The notes below the pieces were generated by a model. That model was given only the letters and a program-made list of their open reading frames with translations, was not told the origin of the DNA and searched no databases. DNA of 64,000 nucleotides. Source: Adiantum capillus-veneris. Its lineage: Eukaryota > Streptophyta > Polypodiopsida > Polypodiales > Pteridaceae. Each line of letters starts with the position of its first letter. Positions within the stretch are counted from its first letter, which is position 1. The translations under genes and the position numbers were made by a program. The DNA lies in contig CM043967.1 in the NCBI GenBank assembly GCA_014529385.2, positions 13,638,001 to 13,702,000 of the forward strand. The letters run 5' to 3'. Positions 22,431 through 34,865 of this stretch are shown piece by piece.

Positions 22431-23092
22431 CTGTGAATAGTCTTGTGATCAATCATTGCTCTGCTCGACCATCCAATCCCAAACCGTTTTGTAGGAAGCC
22501 GATTTTTCAAAACTTTGCAATCAGTTTCTTGCTACATGCAAGCTAGACCACGCATGTCACCTTCATTCGAGGCCAAAAATCGCATCGGCCTTGCAAAACG
22601 ATGCTAGCTGTCGAATGCATGATGTAGTCACTGAAAACAAAAAATTCTGCAGAAAACTGTCGAACGCCGGGCTACATTGCTATGGAAGGTGTGCAACCAT
22701 CTTCATGGGGTAGGCGATGGCCTTGCTTGAAGCCGAGATGTCGCAAAGCTTTGCCCTGGTGGGATGGGCCCCTTGGGTGGCCCCTTGGGCACCCTAGGGG
22801 GTCCAAAATTTTAAAAAAAAAACAACATGTGAACTCCTTCTCACCTCACAGCCATGGCGGAAAACGCAGGCTGCGCAGGCTGCAGAAAACGGTCGCGCCG
22901 TCCCAACCCCACCCCTACAGAGCTCCGTCCTGTGACGATAATTGCTTCCCTTTGCCAAGCCTGCCCGATTTGGTGCAGGTCGATCTTCATCTCCCCCTCT
23001 CGCAAGCGTCCCTTCCCGCCCTACGCTTCTCGACAAGCCGTATCTACATAGAGCCGATTCCTGCGGCCATGGTGGTGTCGAAAGCTCCAATC

Positions 23093-23228
<136 letters not shown>

Positions 23229-23278
23229 GAGAGAAGGACCTGCCTCTTCCCCGCCTCCATGGCTGCTCTCTCCAACCC

Positions 23279-23290
23279 GCTCTGATACCA
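23279..23290 (-). promoter_or_regulatory. Primer binding site of element C, initiator tRNA-Met
   Basis: The plus strand reads GCTCTGATACCA, the complement of TGGTATCAGAGC, one base inside the 5' LTR. Confidence 0.9.
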
Positions 23291-23291
23291 A

Positions 23292-23455
23292 TGTAAGAAC
23301 CCTAGGAGCTAGAGACTTGGATCCTCCACCCAACCGCCCATACTTATAGGCTCTTAGCCCTAGGATCCCTCGTCCACACTGCTAGTTGTCCCGTGGCCGG
23401 GGTCCGTGACCCCCCTTCAGGGTAGGGCCCTACCCGTAGGACCCGTGTCCTGACA
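23292..23455 (-). repeat. 5' LTR of element C
   Basis: 164 bp, same length as its partner. It ends at CTGACA, followed by the target duplication GGTTG. Confidence 0.9.
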
Positions 23456-23471
23456 GGTTGTCCTTCTTTGA

Positions 23472-24305
23472 CTATGAAGACTCCATGATCTGTTTGATTC
23501 TCCAATTAGGCCTGTTGTTGATAGGAGTCTTTGATGTTGTTGTAGGCCTTTGTTCACTGTTGGCATCTGGCTTTTGACTCGGTTTATTGGAATAATTAGG
23601 AATCCAAATCTCTTGATGACCTTTGTATCTCCATTGTTGACTTTGTGTTGCTCTAGGTCTTATTGAGTTCTTGAGATCTTCATGCAGGTCTAGTGTAGTT
23701 GCAGTTGGCTTGTGGTTGACTGGTAGCCAAATCTTTGTATAACCTGTGTAGAATCCTTGTAAGAGGAGCATTCTTTGAGATCCGTCTCTGTTCCGTATCC
23801 TCTTGAGGGTTGTGGTAGACTTCAGCATCTTTTGATGTCGTTCTATTGTATACCTGCTTCTTAGGTATCCTAGATATTGTCGAGGTTGATACCTTGTGGG
23901 CCTTCTTTCTTGGAAGGGTCTTGATTTCACTTCATATGCTCTAACATGTGGTTTTGGTACCCATATCTGTTTGTTACCTCTATAGTACTCTTGTTCTTTT
24001 AAGCTCCATTGTGATGCTATCTATTCCATGTGTTTGTCTTTCTGTGTGGATTTCCCACCTTTAATCCAAATTGGATCATTGAATTTGACTAAATTGCTCG
24101 GAACAAACACTTTCTTGACTTTCCTTTGCTTTCTTGAGTACTTTGGCTGATATAACTTTCTTTTTTTGGGTGTCTCCTTAGAGGTTTTAGTTGGGTCAGC
24201 AATTGACTTTAAGTTTTGAAATCTTGACTTGCTAGAAGTATCTGATCCACTAGGGTTCTTTGATGTAGAGGCATATGTTGTCACACCTTCTTTGCCAGTC
24301 ATCAA
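23472..24305 (-). pseudogene. Unidentified coding region with Y-x-G-x3-I-W-x-P repeats
   Basis: One minus-strand frame runs from 24305 to 23472 with a single stop (after KDKHME, about 24021). It starts MMTGKEGVTTYASTSKN and is very rich in Lys, Arg, Ser and Thr. Three clear repeats carry the core YRGNKQIWVPK, YTGYTKIWLPV and YKGHQEIWIPN, and a fourth weaker one has FNDPIWIKGG; the strong ones are spaced roughly 55-75 residues apart. Basic, Pro-rich linkers separate them. I do not recognise the family. The same strand upstream holds further coding traces that may be parts of one gene. Confidence 0.5.
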
Positions 24306-27300
24306 TGGAAGTTACACTTTAGCTTTACCTTTGTCTGCACGATTTGTCTTTTATTCTTCTAACTTTTACAACTCTGAATCTAGCATTAATGATACCTATA
24401 AATGTTGAAGGATGACATCTGCAAGCATTTCCTTTGAAGACTTCACCTGAAATTTTACCTGCTCTTCATGATTTGGGATGCTAAGGGTAGCAACCATTTC
24501 TGTTTTACTTGTAGCCTTACCCATGATTTCTCTATTATCTGCCTTGTTCTATGTAATCTCTAGAATGCTCTGGATGTTATCTGCAACCATATTGCACTTT
24601 GCTTCTTTATCCAGTAGAGCATTGCACCTGACACTTGCTCCTTTTTTACTCCTAAGAACTATAGCTATTCTCATTGTTGGTTCTATTGAAGATCTTTGTC
24701 CTGATTTTTCCATGGTCTCATCTTGATTCAAATGTGTCTCTATGGAGGGTAGCTTGAGACTCTGGTTTTCAATCTGACTTCCATCAGCTAATTTAGCCGG
24801 TAATGTCTAATTAATCTTTGGACTTCCTATTGCTTCTTGGTTGTCTGCAACCCTGTTCTTCTTAACTTCTGGATTTGGTGGCATTCTCTAATCAATATCT
24901 TTCGTGGTTTCTCTTTGCTTTGTTTAATCTACACTGGCTATTGCTGCCTGATTTTCTTTAAGCTCTTCTTAAGTTTTGATTGATGGAGATGAATTATCTT
25001 CAATAAGATCTGCTTTGATATAAGTCTCCATTTTAGCTGTTCTTGAGGACTTTGTGCTATCGTCCGCGGGGTGACCATTGTTGGTCTTCATTCTTGGTTG
25101 TCTCTGAAGACTGCATCATGTTTACATTCTCTATCTCTGACATCTTCTGAGCCATTGGCATTCCCATTATGATGTTGTCTAGCATATCCTTTGTTATGAA
25201 CACGTGGAATTGAGCTATGATGATCTGTGAACACGTGTTATGATGTTGTCTATCATATCCTTTGTTATGAACACGTGGAATTGAGCTATGATGATCTGTG
25301 AACTTAATTCAATGGTGATGGACATGATTTCCCAACATTCATCTCCTTTATTTGCTGATATGCTCACAAACGCAGGAGCATCTTCCAATTGTGGTTGGCT
25401 ACATTTTTTCCAAGTGTGAAAAGACATGAGGTTCTTGTCTAGTTGAAGATCTAGCTTTACTTCTCTTGATAGATTTTCTTTGTTTTCACCAACAATGTTG
25501 CACTTGATCATCTCAAGATTTCTTTCTGTAATGACTGCTTTTGCTATGGTAGCATCCTTTGGTTGAGCTTTATCTGCATTTTCTTTGTTGTGACCACCTG
25601 CTTCAATTAATGTTGACTCCATTGGCTATAATATTGCACTTTTTGCTGCAATTATTGAGCATTATTTGCATGCATCTGAGTAACCTTTGATCTTAAAAGA
25701 TCCATTGTACTTTCTGGTAGAATCTATCTCTTTGCAGGAGATTTTGTTGGTGACATTTGTGTATCTTTTTGGACTTTAGCCATCATTGATTTTGACTTTT
25801 TTGTCACCTATTTTGGTAGCTTGAGGCTTTGCATCATCTTCAGATAGTCTTTGACTTCAATCTTACCATCCATATGGGTTTGTACAAGGTCATGAACTTG
25901 CTGATATTTGTTACCATGTGCATCTTGATATGCATATGTGAGCTTGATCACATGTAACTGTTTGAACACTATGTGATTTGTTAGCTTTTGACTTTGACTT
26001 ATGGAGATCAGCTGAAACTTTTGTCTCTAATGATCTTCATAGAAGCAATTGTCTACAGGTTCTGATGGAATCTCGGTCAAGTGGAAACGTGCAACAACCA
26101 TATGATCTTTCAATGGCTTTTGCCTTGAAGATGTCTGTTGGCTAGAATCTCTAGGGCTTCTAACTGACATTGAGGTTCATGGTATATAAGCTGAGCTTGA
26201 TGGATTTACAGCTCCCCCCTTCCTAGGGTGATCACTATAGCCTACTTCATTGTAAGAGTTCAAAATGGTTTGGCTCTTGTTTAGTCTCACCTTTTGGAAC
26301 TGTGAAGGTACACTTTGGGTAGCATTGTTGATGTTTGGAATTTGTAAACCTTTTGCATACTTTCCTATATATCTCCATGAAACATGAAAAATTATTCCCC
26401 AAGTCAAGCTGTAGATAACGTTATCTTTGCCCTAATATTGTCTATCCCATGGGCCTCCAATGATATGAGCTTCTATGATTTCAAAACCCAAGGCGTCAAA
26501 GATGCTAGACTCCCGTCTATATCTACGACTGTTTTGGTCAAAGTATATGCTCGTTTGGTCACAATGTCGAAGCTTGATTTCCGATGGAGGAGAGTTTGGC
26601 TCTGAACAGATCTTTGGGTTTACTCAGGTAATATCCTTCAGCTCTAGAGAGGATGGGCTATAATAAATTATTTCCTTTGAAATGAACAATACTTTCTGAT
26701 CTATCATTGGACGTACTTCTATGAGTTGGTATGTGGGCCGTTCAAACACTAGTTGATCCTTTTTGTATAGTTTCCCTTTTTGGAGTGCATATGAATTATG
26801 TGTGCCATACAAAGCTAACATCATTCTATTTGATGTGTCCCTTAGACTCGTGAATGATTGCACACTTGTGGTATTGAATGCAAGATCATTTTCAAACCTG
26901 ACAGTCTTTTCAACCTTTGGTGATATCTGGACACCTTGACTAAATTCATGCAGAAATTTGTTATTCGAAGAATCAATTTTAAGCTTTTCAGGTTCCTGAG
27001 CATCTTTATGTTGATTTTGAATTTGCAGTGCTTTTACTGGTTGCTTCTAATGGTAATGCAAAATTATCTGATTGCATTAAAAGTGACGAGTTAGATGCAC
27101 TTACATCGAGATTCGCATTTCCAATTTTGTATATACCTTGCTTGGCAGTTGATATGTCCCTGTTGTCTGGATTTCTTGGACAATCTTAAAAAAAAGTTCC
27201 ACCTTTTCATCCACGATTGGTGGTATTTCATTTGGTTTTGACATGTCAAGCTCTAGCTGAGGGGCTTCTGTTTTTGTGCTTGCCAAGTTGTCGCTCGGCA

Positions 27301-27829
27301 TCTTGTTTTAAAACACTGAGCATCAAGTTGTAGAATGCCCCATCTTTACCTTTGTATTGTCTTTGACTCGGTTCTCCAATTAGAGTGGCTTCTATTGGTT
27401 GATATGTTGGATCTTGCAATTCTAGCTCTCGACTATAGATGTGACCACTGTAATGTACAATGACCCTGATTGCATATGCACCAACTGTATGTTTTTCTGG
27501 CTTGTGCAGATTTCAAGATAAGCAATTGGGTTGATTTTTTGCACCTCTACATGCACTTCATCTTTGAGCTTGCAATACCTGGCTCCACTGAAGTCTGTGA
27601 ACATCTAGGAGTTATCTAAATCTGGCTTTACTCTAATCAATAAGATCTTGGCTCTTGTGCTGCTTTTTTTGCTCATCGGGTATCTATGGCTTTTTGAATC
27701 TGCATATAGGACTTTATCTCCATTGTAGCCATATAGCTGTAAAATCTTCTCTATTGCAGTTGTGCATGTGTTGCCACTGCTACTAGCTTGCTCCGCTGTA
27801 CTTGAATTCTCGGCTCGATTTGAGTCCAT
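24306..27829 (-). pseudogene. Unidentified decayed coding region upstream of the IW-x-P repeats
   Basis: Minus-strand open stretches occur at 27605-27829 (MDSNRAENSSTAEQ, a plausible start), 27422-27604, 27101-27301, 26624-26863, 26177-26407 and 25215-25622, separated by stops and frameshifts. Two parts are similar to each other: a segment RQYKGKDGAFYNLML with IEATLIGEP before it (about 27310-27400), and IIEAHIIGGPWDRQY then GKDNVIYSLTW (about 26395-26475). So the ancestral protein had an internal duplication. I find no known motif. The function is unknown, and host gene, viral or transposon origin cannot be told apart here. Confidence 0.4.
25167..25308. repeat. 71 bp tandem duplication
   Basis: Two adjacent copies begin TTATGATGTTGTCTA(G/T)CATA at 25167 and 25238 and differ at very few positions. 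Seventy-one is not a multiple of three, so the duplication shifts the minus-strand frame. Confidence 0.85.
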
Positions 27830-28009
27830 GTTGGCTTGCGCTGTAAAAACTGTCTCCTAGCATATTTTAATATTGATTAGCAGAATTTTTGATGCTCATA
27901 CTAGCCTAATGTGCAATCACATGTGAGTTGTCCCCTATTCGTCCAACTGGAAGCTAATTTGCAATGCAATTACTTGTACTATCCAATTTATAGCATGCAA
28001 AATTTTTGA

Positions 28010-28690
28010 AATTTGTCTAACGCTTCACTACATCGAGTTGACTGTTTTCTCGCTTTTTTTGACTTTTTTTATTTTCTTTCCGCAATGTAATTTTCTCAAC
28101 CTTTTTTGGCTTTTCTGCCTCTTTCTCGTTTTTTCGACTACTTTCATTTTATTTTTATTAATTTTTTGTGAAATTTTGAATTTTCTAAATTTTTTAGTAT
28201 TTTCATGATTTTTTATGTTTTTTTTATTTTTGATTTTTAATGAATTTTTTTGGTAATTTTCTAATTTTTTGTGATTTTTTTGAAGTTTTTATGAATTTTT
28301 TATTTATTGTAATTTTTTCGATCAATTCTTGAATTTTTATGAATTTTTTGTTAGTTTCTATGAATTATTTCTATATTTTTTATAAATTATCTTTTTTATT
28401 TTTTTAAATATTTATGAGTTTTTATTATTATTATTATTTTATGATTTTCATATCAATTTGTTTTTTTTCTTTTAATTATAAGGTTTTTTATTTTTTGTAA
28501 TTTTTTGATGAGTTTTTCTATTTTTTATAGTTTTTAAAACTTTTTTAATTTTTTCTTGGATTTTTGGACTTTTTATTGTTTTTATGTTTTTTATCTATTT
28601 TTTATACATTTTTATTTTTAATTTTTGTGTGTTTAAGTTATTTGTCTTTTTATTTAGTATTTATTTATTTATTTATTTAAATTAACTTAC
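28010..28690. repeat. T-rich cryptically simple block
   Basis: About 680 bases of almost only T and A on the plus strand, with endlessly varied TTTTTATTTTT-like words but no fixed unit. The strand asymmetry is strong: T far exceeds A. It holds no ORF and lies between the unidentified minus-strand coding region and a GC-richer 180 bp stretch that leads into a GA microsatellite. Confidence 0.8.
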
Positions 28691-28868
28691 CTTGTGGCGA
28701 GGCTGGCAGCAGAGGTGACATTCGGTCAAGGCGGGGTGACCAGCGCTAATTGTGGGGCTGGCACAGCTGCAAGGCGCACGTGGCACAAGGAGAGAAAGAG
28801 AGTGAGGCGGGCTTGTCAGCGCTAAATACAGCAGAGCGAATTCTGGGCAGCCTGGCACACGGGACACA

Positions 28869-28978
<110 letters not shown>

Positions 28979-28981
28979 GAG

Positions 28982-30648
28982 AAATCCTTCAAGATTAATG
29001 AAACTCAACCGAAGCTTTAAAAAAAAAAAAAACTCTATTATAGTTCAGAAAAGTAATAAGCTAGTTTATGTTTGTTTAGGTCAAATAGAGTTAAATGTTC
29101 ATCATGGTATATGAAATTCAAAACATCTTATAGTGTGTATAACTATTACCAGATAAATCTCTCAACACATTAAGTGACAAGGAGCCCTTGAAGTACCCAA
29201 ATATCTGAAGAGTAGTTCAATATCCATATGCAGCTGGCAGGCCATGCCTCCGCAAACCATAGAGCTAGTAACCATTATTACACAAGAGGATACCCCGTAT
29301 CATATCATCCCCATGCCAATCCAAGGGGTACATATGATGCAGTCAAATATAGTCGAAAAAACAGTCCCATAGTGTATACTTACCTTAAATAGGTAAAGAT
29401 TCTTTAGTAATAAAATGGGGTGTGTTACAAAGGATCAGGTGCAACAGGTCTTGGAATAGTATAACTGCCCAGCGAATGCAATAGAGGTAATAGACAACCT
29501 AGTTAAAGATTTCGATACAGCAATCGTATGGAGCCCGGCCAATCAACCCCGCACACAGTGCGCATGAGGTCAAATGAGTACTCCATATATAAAAAACCCA
29601 AACGATGAGTTATACTAGGTTGTATTATCACCAAATTACCAGTGAACCATTACACCATGCTTATCAATCCAATCCCAAACCATATCTGCTTTATGCAATT
29701 TCCCCATTAAAGCAAGAGAACTAATATAGTATTGGTTAGCACCCGGGGAAATAACCCTTTACAGTAAGTGAATTCCAGTTTTAAGTTAGCCCAGCAAAAC
29801 CCAATTTCTCCTATTCCAATGAAATGACAAATTATTCCGACCAACCATAACCACAATTTCCATGCTGAGTAAAAGGATAAACCTATCATTCATGAGCAAT
29901 AAAAACACCAGCTGCACATAGTGTGAAAAGAACCGACAGTTACCGACAACTGTAAAACCCATCATGAGCACAAGCAAAATAAGCCTAAGGTAAAACAACC
30001 GCCACCATGCTATTGACAAACATATAATGTTTACCTTACAGTGTCAACAAATAGCAAAAGAAAGCTTACTGTACAAAATTCCAATATAACCAGTAACGAG
30101 CCAAGCTAGGTTAGAAAAAAACCTGAGACACCTGAGTGGTGAGCCTCATGGCTCCTTTTGTGAAGCAGGCAGTAAGACTTCTCAGAAAAGCACAACAAAA
30201 CAATACTGGCTAAGTGAGGGGCAGAGATGCACCCTCACCTGTTTAAATAGTGGAAGGAGGAAGGATTGCCAGTCCTCTGAGCGGGAGTAATGAGTGAATC
30301 GGGCCGCCTTCCCTTGTGAGTGTGTGGTAGCACAAAACGGCATGCAGATACCCATAAATGGGGAGATCCATAGCCAGGGAGGAGAGGCCACCTTCACGGT
30401 GCAATGAGGAAAGAAACCTTAATCACGCTCAGTACTCTAGGGGGAACCTTATTTTTATATCTTAAATTTATTACTCAAGGGCTAGGCCCCATGGTCTTAA
30501 CAAGGTAATGGCATATTTTGAGTAGTATCACTAAAGTGACCCAGCATAATCCGGGCTAGATCCAAGTGGTGGTGGGGGGGGGGGGGGGGGGGGGGGGCGT
30601 CTGTGGGGGTGGTTGTTTCAGGTAATCACAAGACTATCAATAGTATAA

Positions 30649-30650
<2 letters not shown>
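28982..30650 (-). repeat. Pseudo-LTR (downstream copy) of the Penelope-like element
   Basis: It matches 34866-36432 along its whole length from AATCCTTCAAGATTAATGAAA to TATCAATAGTA. Landmarks are shared in order (TGGTATATGAAATTCAAAAC, GATACCCCGTATCATATC, CAATCCCAAACCATATCTGC, CTAAGTGAGGGGCAGAGATG). The chief differences are scattered substitutions, a run of about 24 G (30574-30597) here against about 11 there, and about 70 extra bases near 29175-29260. It borders a GA tract on one side and a GT tract on the other. Confidence 0.85.

Positions 30651-30708
<58 letters not shown>
30651..30708. repeat. (GT)n microsatellite at a pseudo-LTR end
   Basis: About 29 GT units at the junction between the downstream pseudo-LTR and the RT-side sequence. 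Confidence 0.97.
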
Positions 30709-30710
<2 letters not shown>

Positions 30711-30815
30711 CCTAACCGAGGCGCCATACACAATGAGTCGATAGTAGGCCCATTGTGTATGGGCCTACTACCTAATTAGAGAAATGAGATTCTCTTGTTT
30801 AAAGTGTAACCCAAG

Positions 30816-32735
30816 CTAGATATGTTGGGTGAGAGCTTGTATAATAGTGTTACATATCTGATTTCTTTTAAACCTGTTAAGGCAATACTTTTTTATTAGT
30901 AACCAAACCTCCTCCCAGGCAAGAAAAGGGTTAGATGAAGAATAGCAAATTAAGTGTATCAGGCCGATACAAGAGCTAATAGCTGCCTTGTAAGGCCTAT
31001 TGCTATTCTTTTTTATGAATTCAATAAGTGGTAGTTTCAGGAGATCCCTTTTCCACACAAACCTAAGATCATACCCCCAACAAACGGGATATGAAGGAAA
31101 ATAGAGAGGTTAAGAAATTGGACAGATGTGCAAAAAGCCCCATTGGGTGTGACGGTCTCATGAAGAGAGGTAGGTTCAATTTTAAGTGCGTGAGGGTAAA
31201 TCAAATAGATTTCATTAGGCAAGTCACTATTGTTGACACTAAGTAAGTCATCCATGTATCTATAAGTATGTCTGAACTGTGAAAGCTTATTCTTGTAAGA
31301 TTCCATGGTCTTGAGACACCACTTTTATTCAAAGAAAGCAAGGTAGATATTACACATAAGTGGAGAGCAAGAGAATCCCATGGGGATGCCAAGGCATTGG
31401 TTAAAGCAAAGACCACATGAAACTGTAGTGCAGTTACTCAGCAGCAAGGAGATGTAGGAGCAAAGCTTAGCTTCATTAAAGTGTAAGGAGTGTTCGGAGT
31501 GAGATAAGTGAATCCACCTGGTTTTTTTGGAAAGAGAGATGTAGAAAAGCTTCTTCTTTCTAGCATTGGATAAAGCCAATTTAATTACCTTGGCGAGAAC
31601 AGCCTTAAGGCCAAGATCCCCATCCAGGGGAATGTTTTAGTAACATTGTGTAATGTCAGTAGTAAAAATGTGGAAGATCTGCTAAGGAAGGTTAAGTGAG
31701 ACCTCTGTAGAGTTTTTTGTAAGCCAGAAGGGATTATATTGAACATGCAAGAAGTCCTGACAGATTTTCTATTTAGTGTCACAAATAAGCTCAAATTCAG
31801 ATAGTATAAGGTCAAGGCAAAAAGTAATATCCTTGGTGATATCAAAAAAATACAATTGGAGGCATCAGATATCCACCTGAACTTATTCTTATGAATTTTA
31901 TAAGTGGGAAATAGCACTGGTAACTTAGTGTTCAACACAAAGTAGCCTAGAAGCCCTAAGTGTTTAGCAATTTTATTGGTAACAGTTTGAAGTGTAGATT
32001 TAATATGATAGAATTTCAGATACTCGATTACGAGCGGCCTTCCAAGCTAGGTATTTGCAGATGATAGTGGGACAGTTAGAGCTTTTGTCAAGCCCGACAA
32101 CAAACCATTCATCAAAGATCTTTTGAAAATCAAGAGTTAGCTGAGAAGTAAGCTAAGAATTATCAGATGATAACCATTTACTACAAAGTTGTGAAATTTT
32201 ATGAAGGAATCATTCCTTCACAACTTCACTTAAGTCCGGTAGGACTGTCATCTCCAGTCGAGAGCATTGACAAGGTCAGTGAGATAGCTTAGTATAGCTG
32301 ATAGAGCAAGGTACGGGTTTTTGGGAGAGTTAGGTATATGATTGAGCCCTTTGGCCAAAATTCTATGTATTTTAGTATTTTCAATAATGCTAAGATCACA
32401 AGTGCAAACATGTTTACCAAAAGCCTCAAAATTTCTACAAAAGGTGGTAAACTGAAAACATGTACAATGAGGAACAACATCCTGTCGAAGAAAGTCATTA
32501 TTATAGATCAACCTCTTTATGGGATGATGATATTTCCATCCTATGAGTATTTTGTCAAGCAATTTGTGGTTACCAAAAATAGATCAAAGCACTCACAAAA
32601 AAGATTTTTTGGTTGAATCCAATCGAAGAGTACATTGTGAAAGAAGTAGTGTATGAAGATGAAACCATTATCCGGATCCATTTTGCTGAGAGTTCTTCTT
32701 CCGCAAGGGCTTGTAACAACCTGCAATATAACCAA
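30816..32735 (-). pseudogene. Penelope-like reverse transcriptase
   Basis: Read from 32735 downward in shifting frames. A linker with HPIKRLIYNNDFLRQ and HCTC is followed by HVCTCDLSIIENTKIHRILAKG (about 32330-32500). Then come LPVLFPTYKIHKNKFRWISDA (about 31850-31920), DITQCY.NIPLDGDLGLKAV (motif A, about 31600-31650) and CLGIPMGFSCSPLMCNIYLAFFE (motif B, about 31325-31395). Motif C is YRYMDDLLSVNN with IYPHALKIEPTS after it (about 31160-31270). A C-terminal thumb-like part (LPLIEFIKKNSNRPYKAAI to 30816) follows. The G-x-PMG...SP...N-I-Y and YMDD boxes with a YKIHK block are characteristic of Penelope-type RTs. Several frameshifts and stops disable it. Confidence 0.8.
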
Positions 32736-32738
32736 GAT

Positions 32739-34238
32739 TTAAAATTCAGGGAAGTTCTTGATGGGGGAAGACCTGCCTCTTCCTCTTGTAAAGCTACGAA
32801 CTCTTCCTCGGTTAGAGGAAGAACTAGGTGTTAGGAAGGAAGTGAAGGAGTTGGGGGTGATTAAAGAGTTAGCCATTTTGAGAGCAGGGGAGTCATCCTC
32901 ATCAATACAAGGTTTAAGAAGACTAGTGATGAGCTTAACACCTTTATAGTTAGCATAAGTAGTTAAGTAAATGCCAGGTTCATCATATTTCAGCTCCTTC
33001 AAGATATCAAGCATTAGTCCACGGAAGATGTTGAAGGCAATCTGTGCAATTACAATTTGCTTAGCTTGGCCACCTAGCCAAGAGCAAATGAGGGAGAGAT
33101 GAAAATCCACAAGTTTTTCGGGAAAAGTAAGTCCAGATGGTTAAGAAAACCAAATGGTATGATCGAACCACATGATGCTGGATTCACAAGAGGCTTTAGG
33201 GTCAAGAAATCTGCATGCACATTTTACATAAGGACGAAAGACATTCCAAATAGATTCAGTGTAAAAATCAGGGTTACTCTTGGCAAATTCCATGTTCCTT
33301 TGGTACAGATGTAAAAGCCTGTATTAGAGGGGGCATTTGGAGTGGTCAATGATATTGAGATTGAAGGGTGCCTTGATGAGCTCTCCTTTGCCCTCCTTTA
33401 AGAATCTTGAGTCTGCAATCTTCCACAGTAGAGGTAGGGAGGTTGGCAAGGTAACCCAGGTTTCACTCAAAATAGGTGCTAAGAAATCTTTGTTGGGCAG
33501 GACCCAAAGCTGATGGTCAACCCCGAGGGATTCAATTTCCATCTGTCTCACGGGCAAGACAGGAAAAACTTTAGAAATTTTAGGCACCATCTCCAGGAGG
33601 TTAGAGTCATCGACGGAGCAAAGATTACTCTGAAATTCCTTAACTGCTTCAAGGGTTGCACTATCCCGACAGAAGATTCCACCAGTTTGTGGAATAGATG
33701 GAGTGGCTAGTGCACAGACAAAAGAGGGATTTAGCCCACATAACTTCCTAAGAAAGTTAGATAGATCAGCACCAGAGGAGGAGAATAGAGCAAGCTCTTG
33801 CTAATATTGTGAGGATAAAAGAGGAAGCTGGGCAATGTACTGGGAAATTAAATTTACTCCTTTCATGGAGTCTTTATCCAAAGTTGCTAAAATCTTGACC
33901 GAATCATTAAAAGACATCATATGTAAGACAGATAGTTTCTTGTCAGAGGTAAGAGCCAAATCATAAATTAGTTGAGAAGCATCCAAGCTGCTAATATATC
34001 TGAGAACAAGAGAAGTGGCCACCACTGAGGCGGGTTTCGAGGCCAGTTTTAATCCTTGTGAGAGAGCAAGAGTCTGCAAAAAAATAAGGTGAGGTTCACT
34101 TATATTTCCCATAGTAGGTAATACAATCTTTGGCCTTCCTAGAGGGGAAGGGTCTAGTTCTAACTGCCAAGGCATTCTTTGGTTTACGGTCCTTAAGGTA
34201 AAGCTAGAGTCTAAAAGGGACCACCTAACACCAGTCAA
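32739..34238 (-). pseudogene. ORF1 of the Penelope-like element, RG-rich tail
   Basis: One minus-strand frame stays readable from Met 34238 to the stop at 32739, about 500 codons, with only three internal stops (after LLSSQY, after HSKCPL and after TIWFS). The protein is unknown. It is rich in Ser and Leu, has a Cys pair in KCACRFLDPKASC (about 33195-33235), and ends in SSNRGRVRSFTRGRGRSS, a basic RG tail of the kind that binds nucleic acid. The RT frame starts just after it, so the layout is ORF1-RT on one transcript. I do not know an ORF1 of this type in Penelope-like elements. Confidence 0.6.
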
Positions 34239-34339
34239 CCAGTCAAGGGATTACAGACTGTGGGTCAAACTTAGAACTCAATTTCAAAGAGAATATCTAA
34301 AGCCAACATCCTGATTTCTCTTGGAAATAAAAACCTTAT

Positions 34340-34865
34340 GTATAAGATGTGTGTGTAGTTGTTAAATCTTAGATAATAAGACATAATTGAATTTTTACAT
34401 TCAAAAGACAGCTGGCAATGGAACAAGGAATAGATATGTACAAAAGCAACTCAGTATTAAAATCATTTAAGTACAATGTTTGTAGGAAAGAGATCCCCTT
34501 TCAGTATGCAGAAAGTAAATGAACTTCCCAAATCATCAGTGAGTGTTCCATCCAGTGTAAGATAGCTTGCCAAAGTTAAAAAAAAACCTTCCAAGATAAG
34601 ATAGAGTCCTTACCTGCATCCATCCAAACAAGACAACAATTCAGTTAGCCTTGGATGTGTTTTACAGGTATCAATGGACCATACCAGTTGTTATCCATGT
34701 CCATCTTATAAACTTTTTTTATTTTAACAAGCTTAGTGATATATGATTACAAAAATGTTCTTCTTTTTCTCTTTTTCCTAAACCCAAGTTATCAGCAAAA
34801 AAATATTATTCTGATTAGAAGGCCATCGCCCCTTCTAATCCAAGTGTCATAGTCCCCTATCAATA
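34340..34865 (-). repeat. Leader segment between pseudo-LTR and ORF1
   Basis: It is non-coding. A close relative lies at 45960-46500 (shared GATAGAGTCCT(T/C)ACCTGCATCCAT, and TAATAAGACATAA near a GTGTGTGTAG end) and a third near 48897-49210. Its lower end has a short TGTGTGTGTAG where the relatives carry long (GT)n tracts. Confidence 0.65.

Noticed and set aside
23472-27829. Endogenous pararetrovirus as origin of the unidentified coding region
   Set aside because: No RT, protease, coat-protein knuckle or movement-protein motif could be read, so the idea has no support in the sequence.
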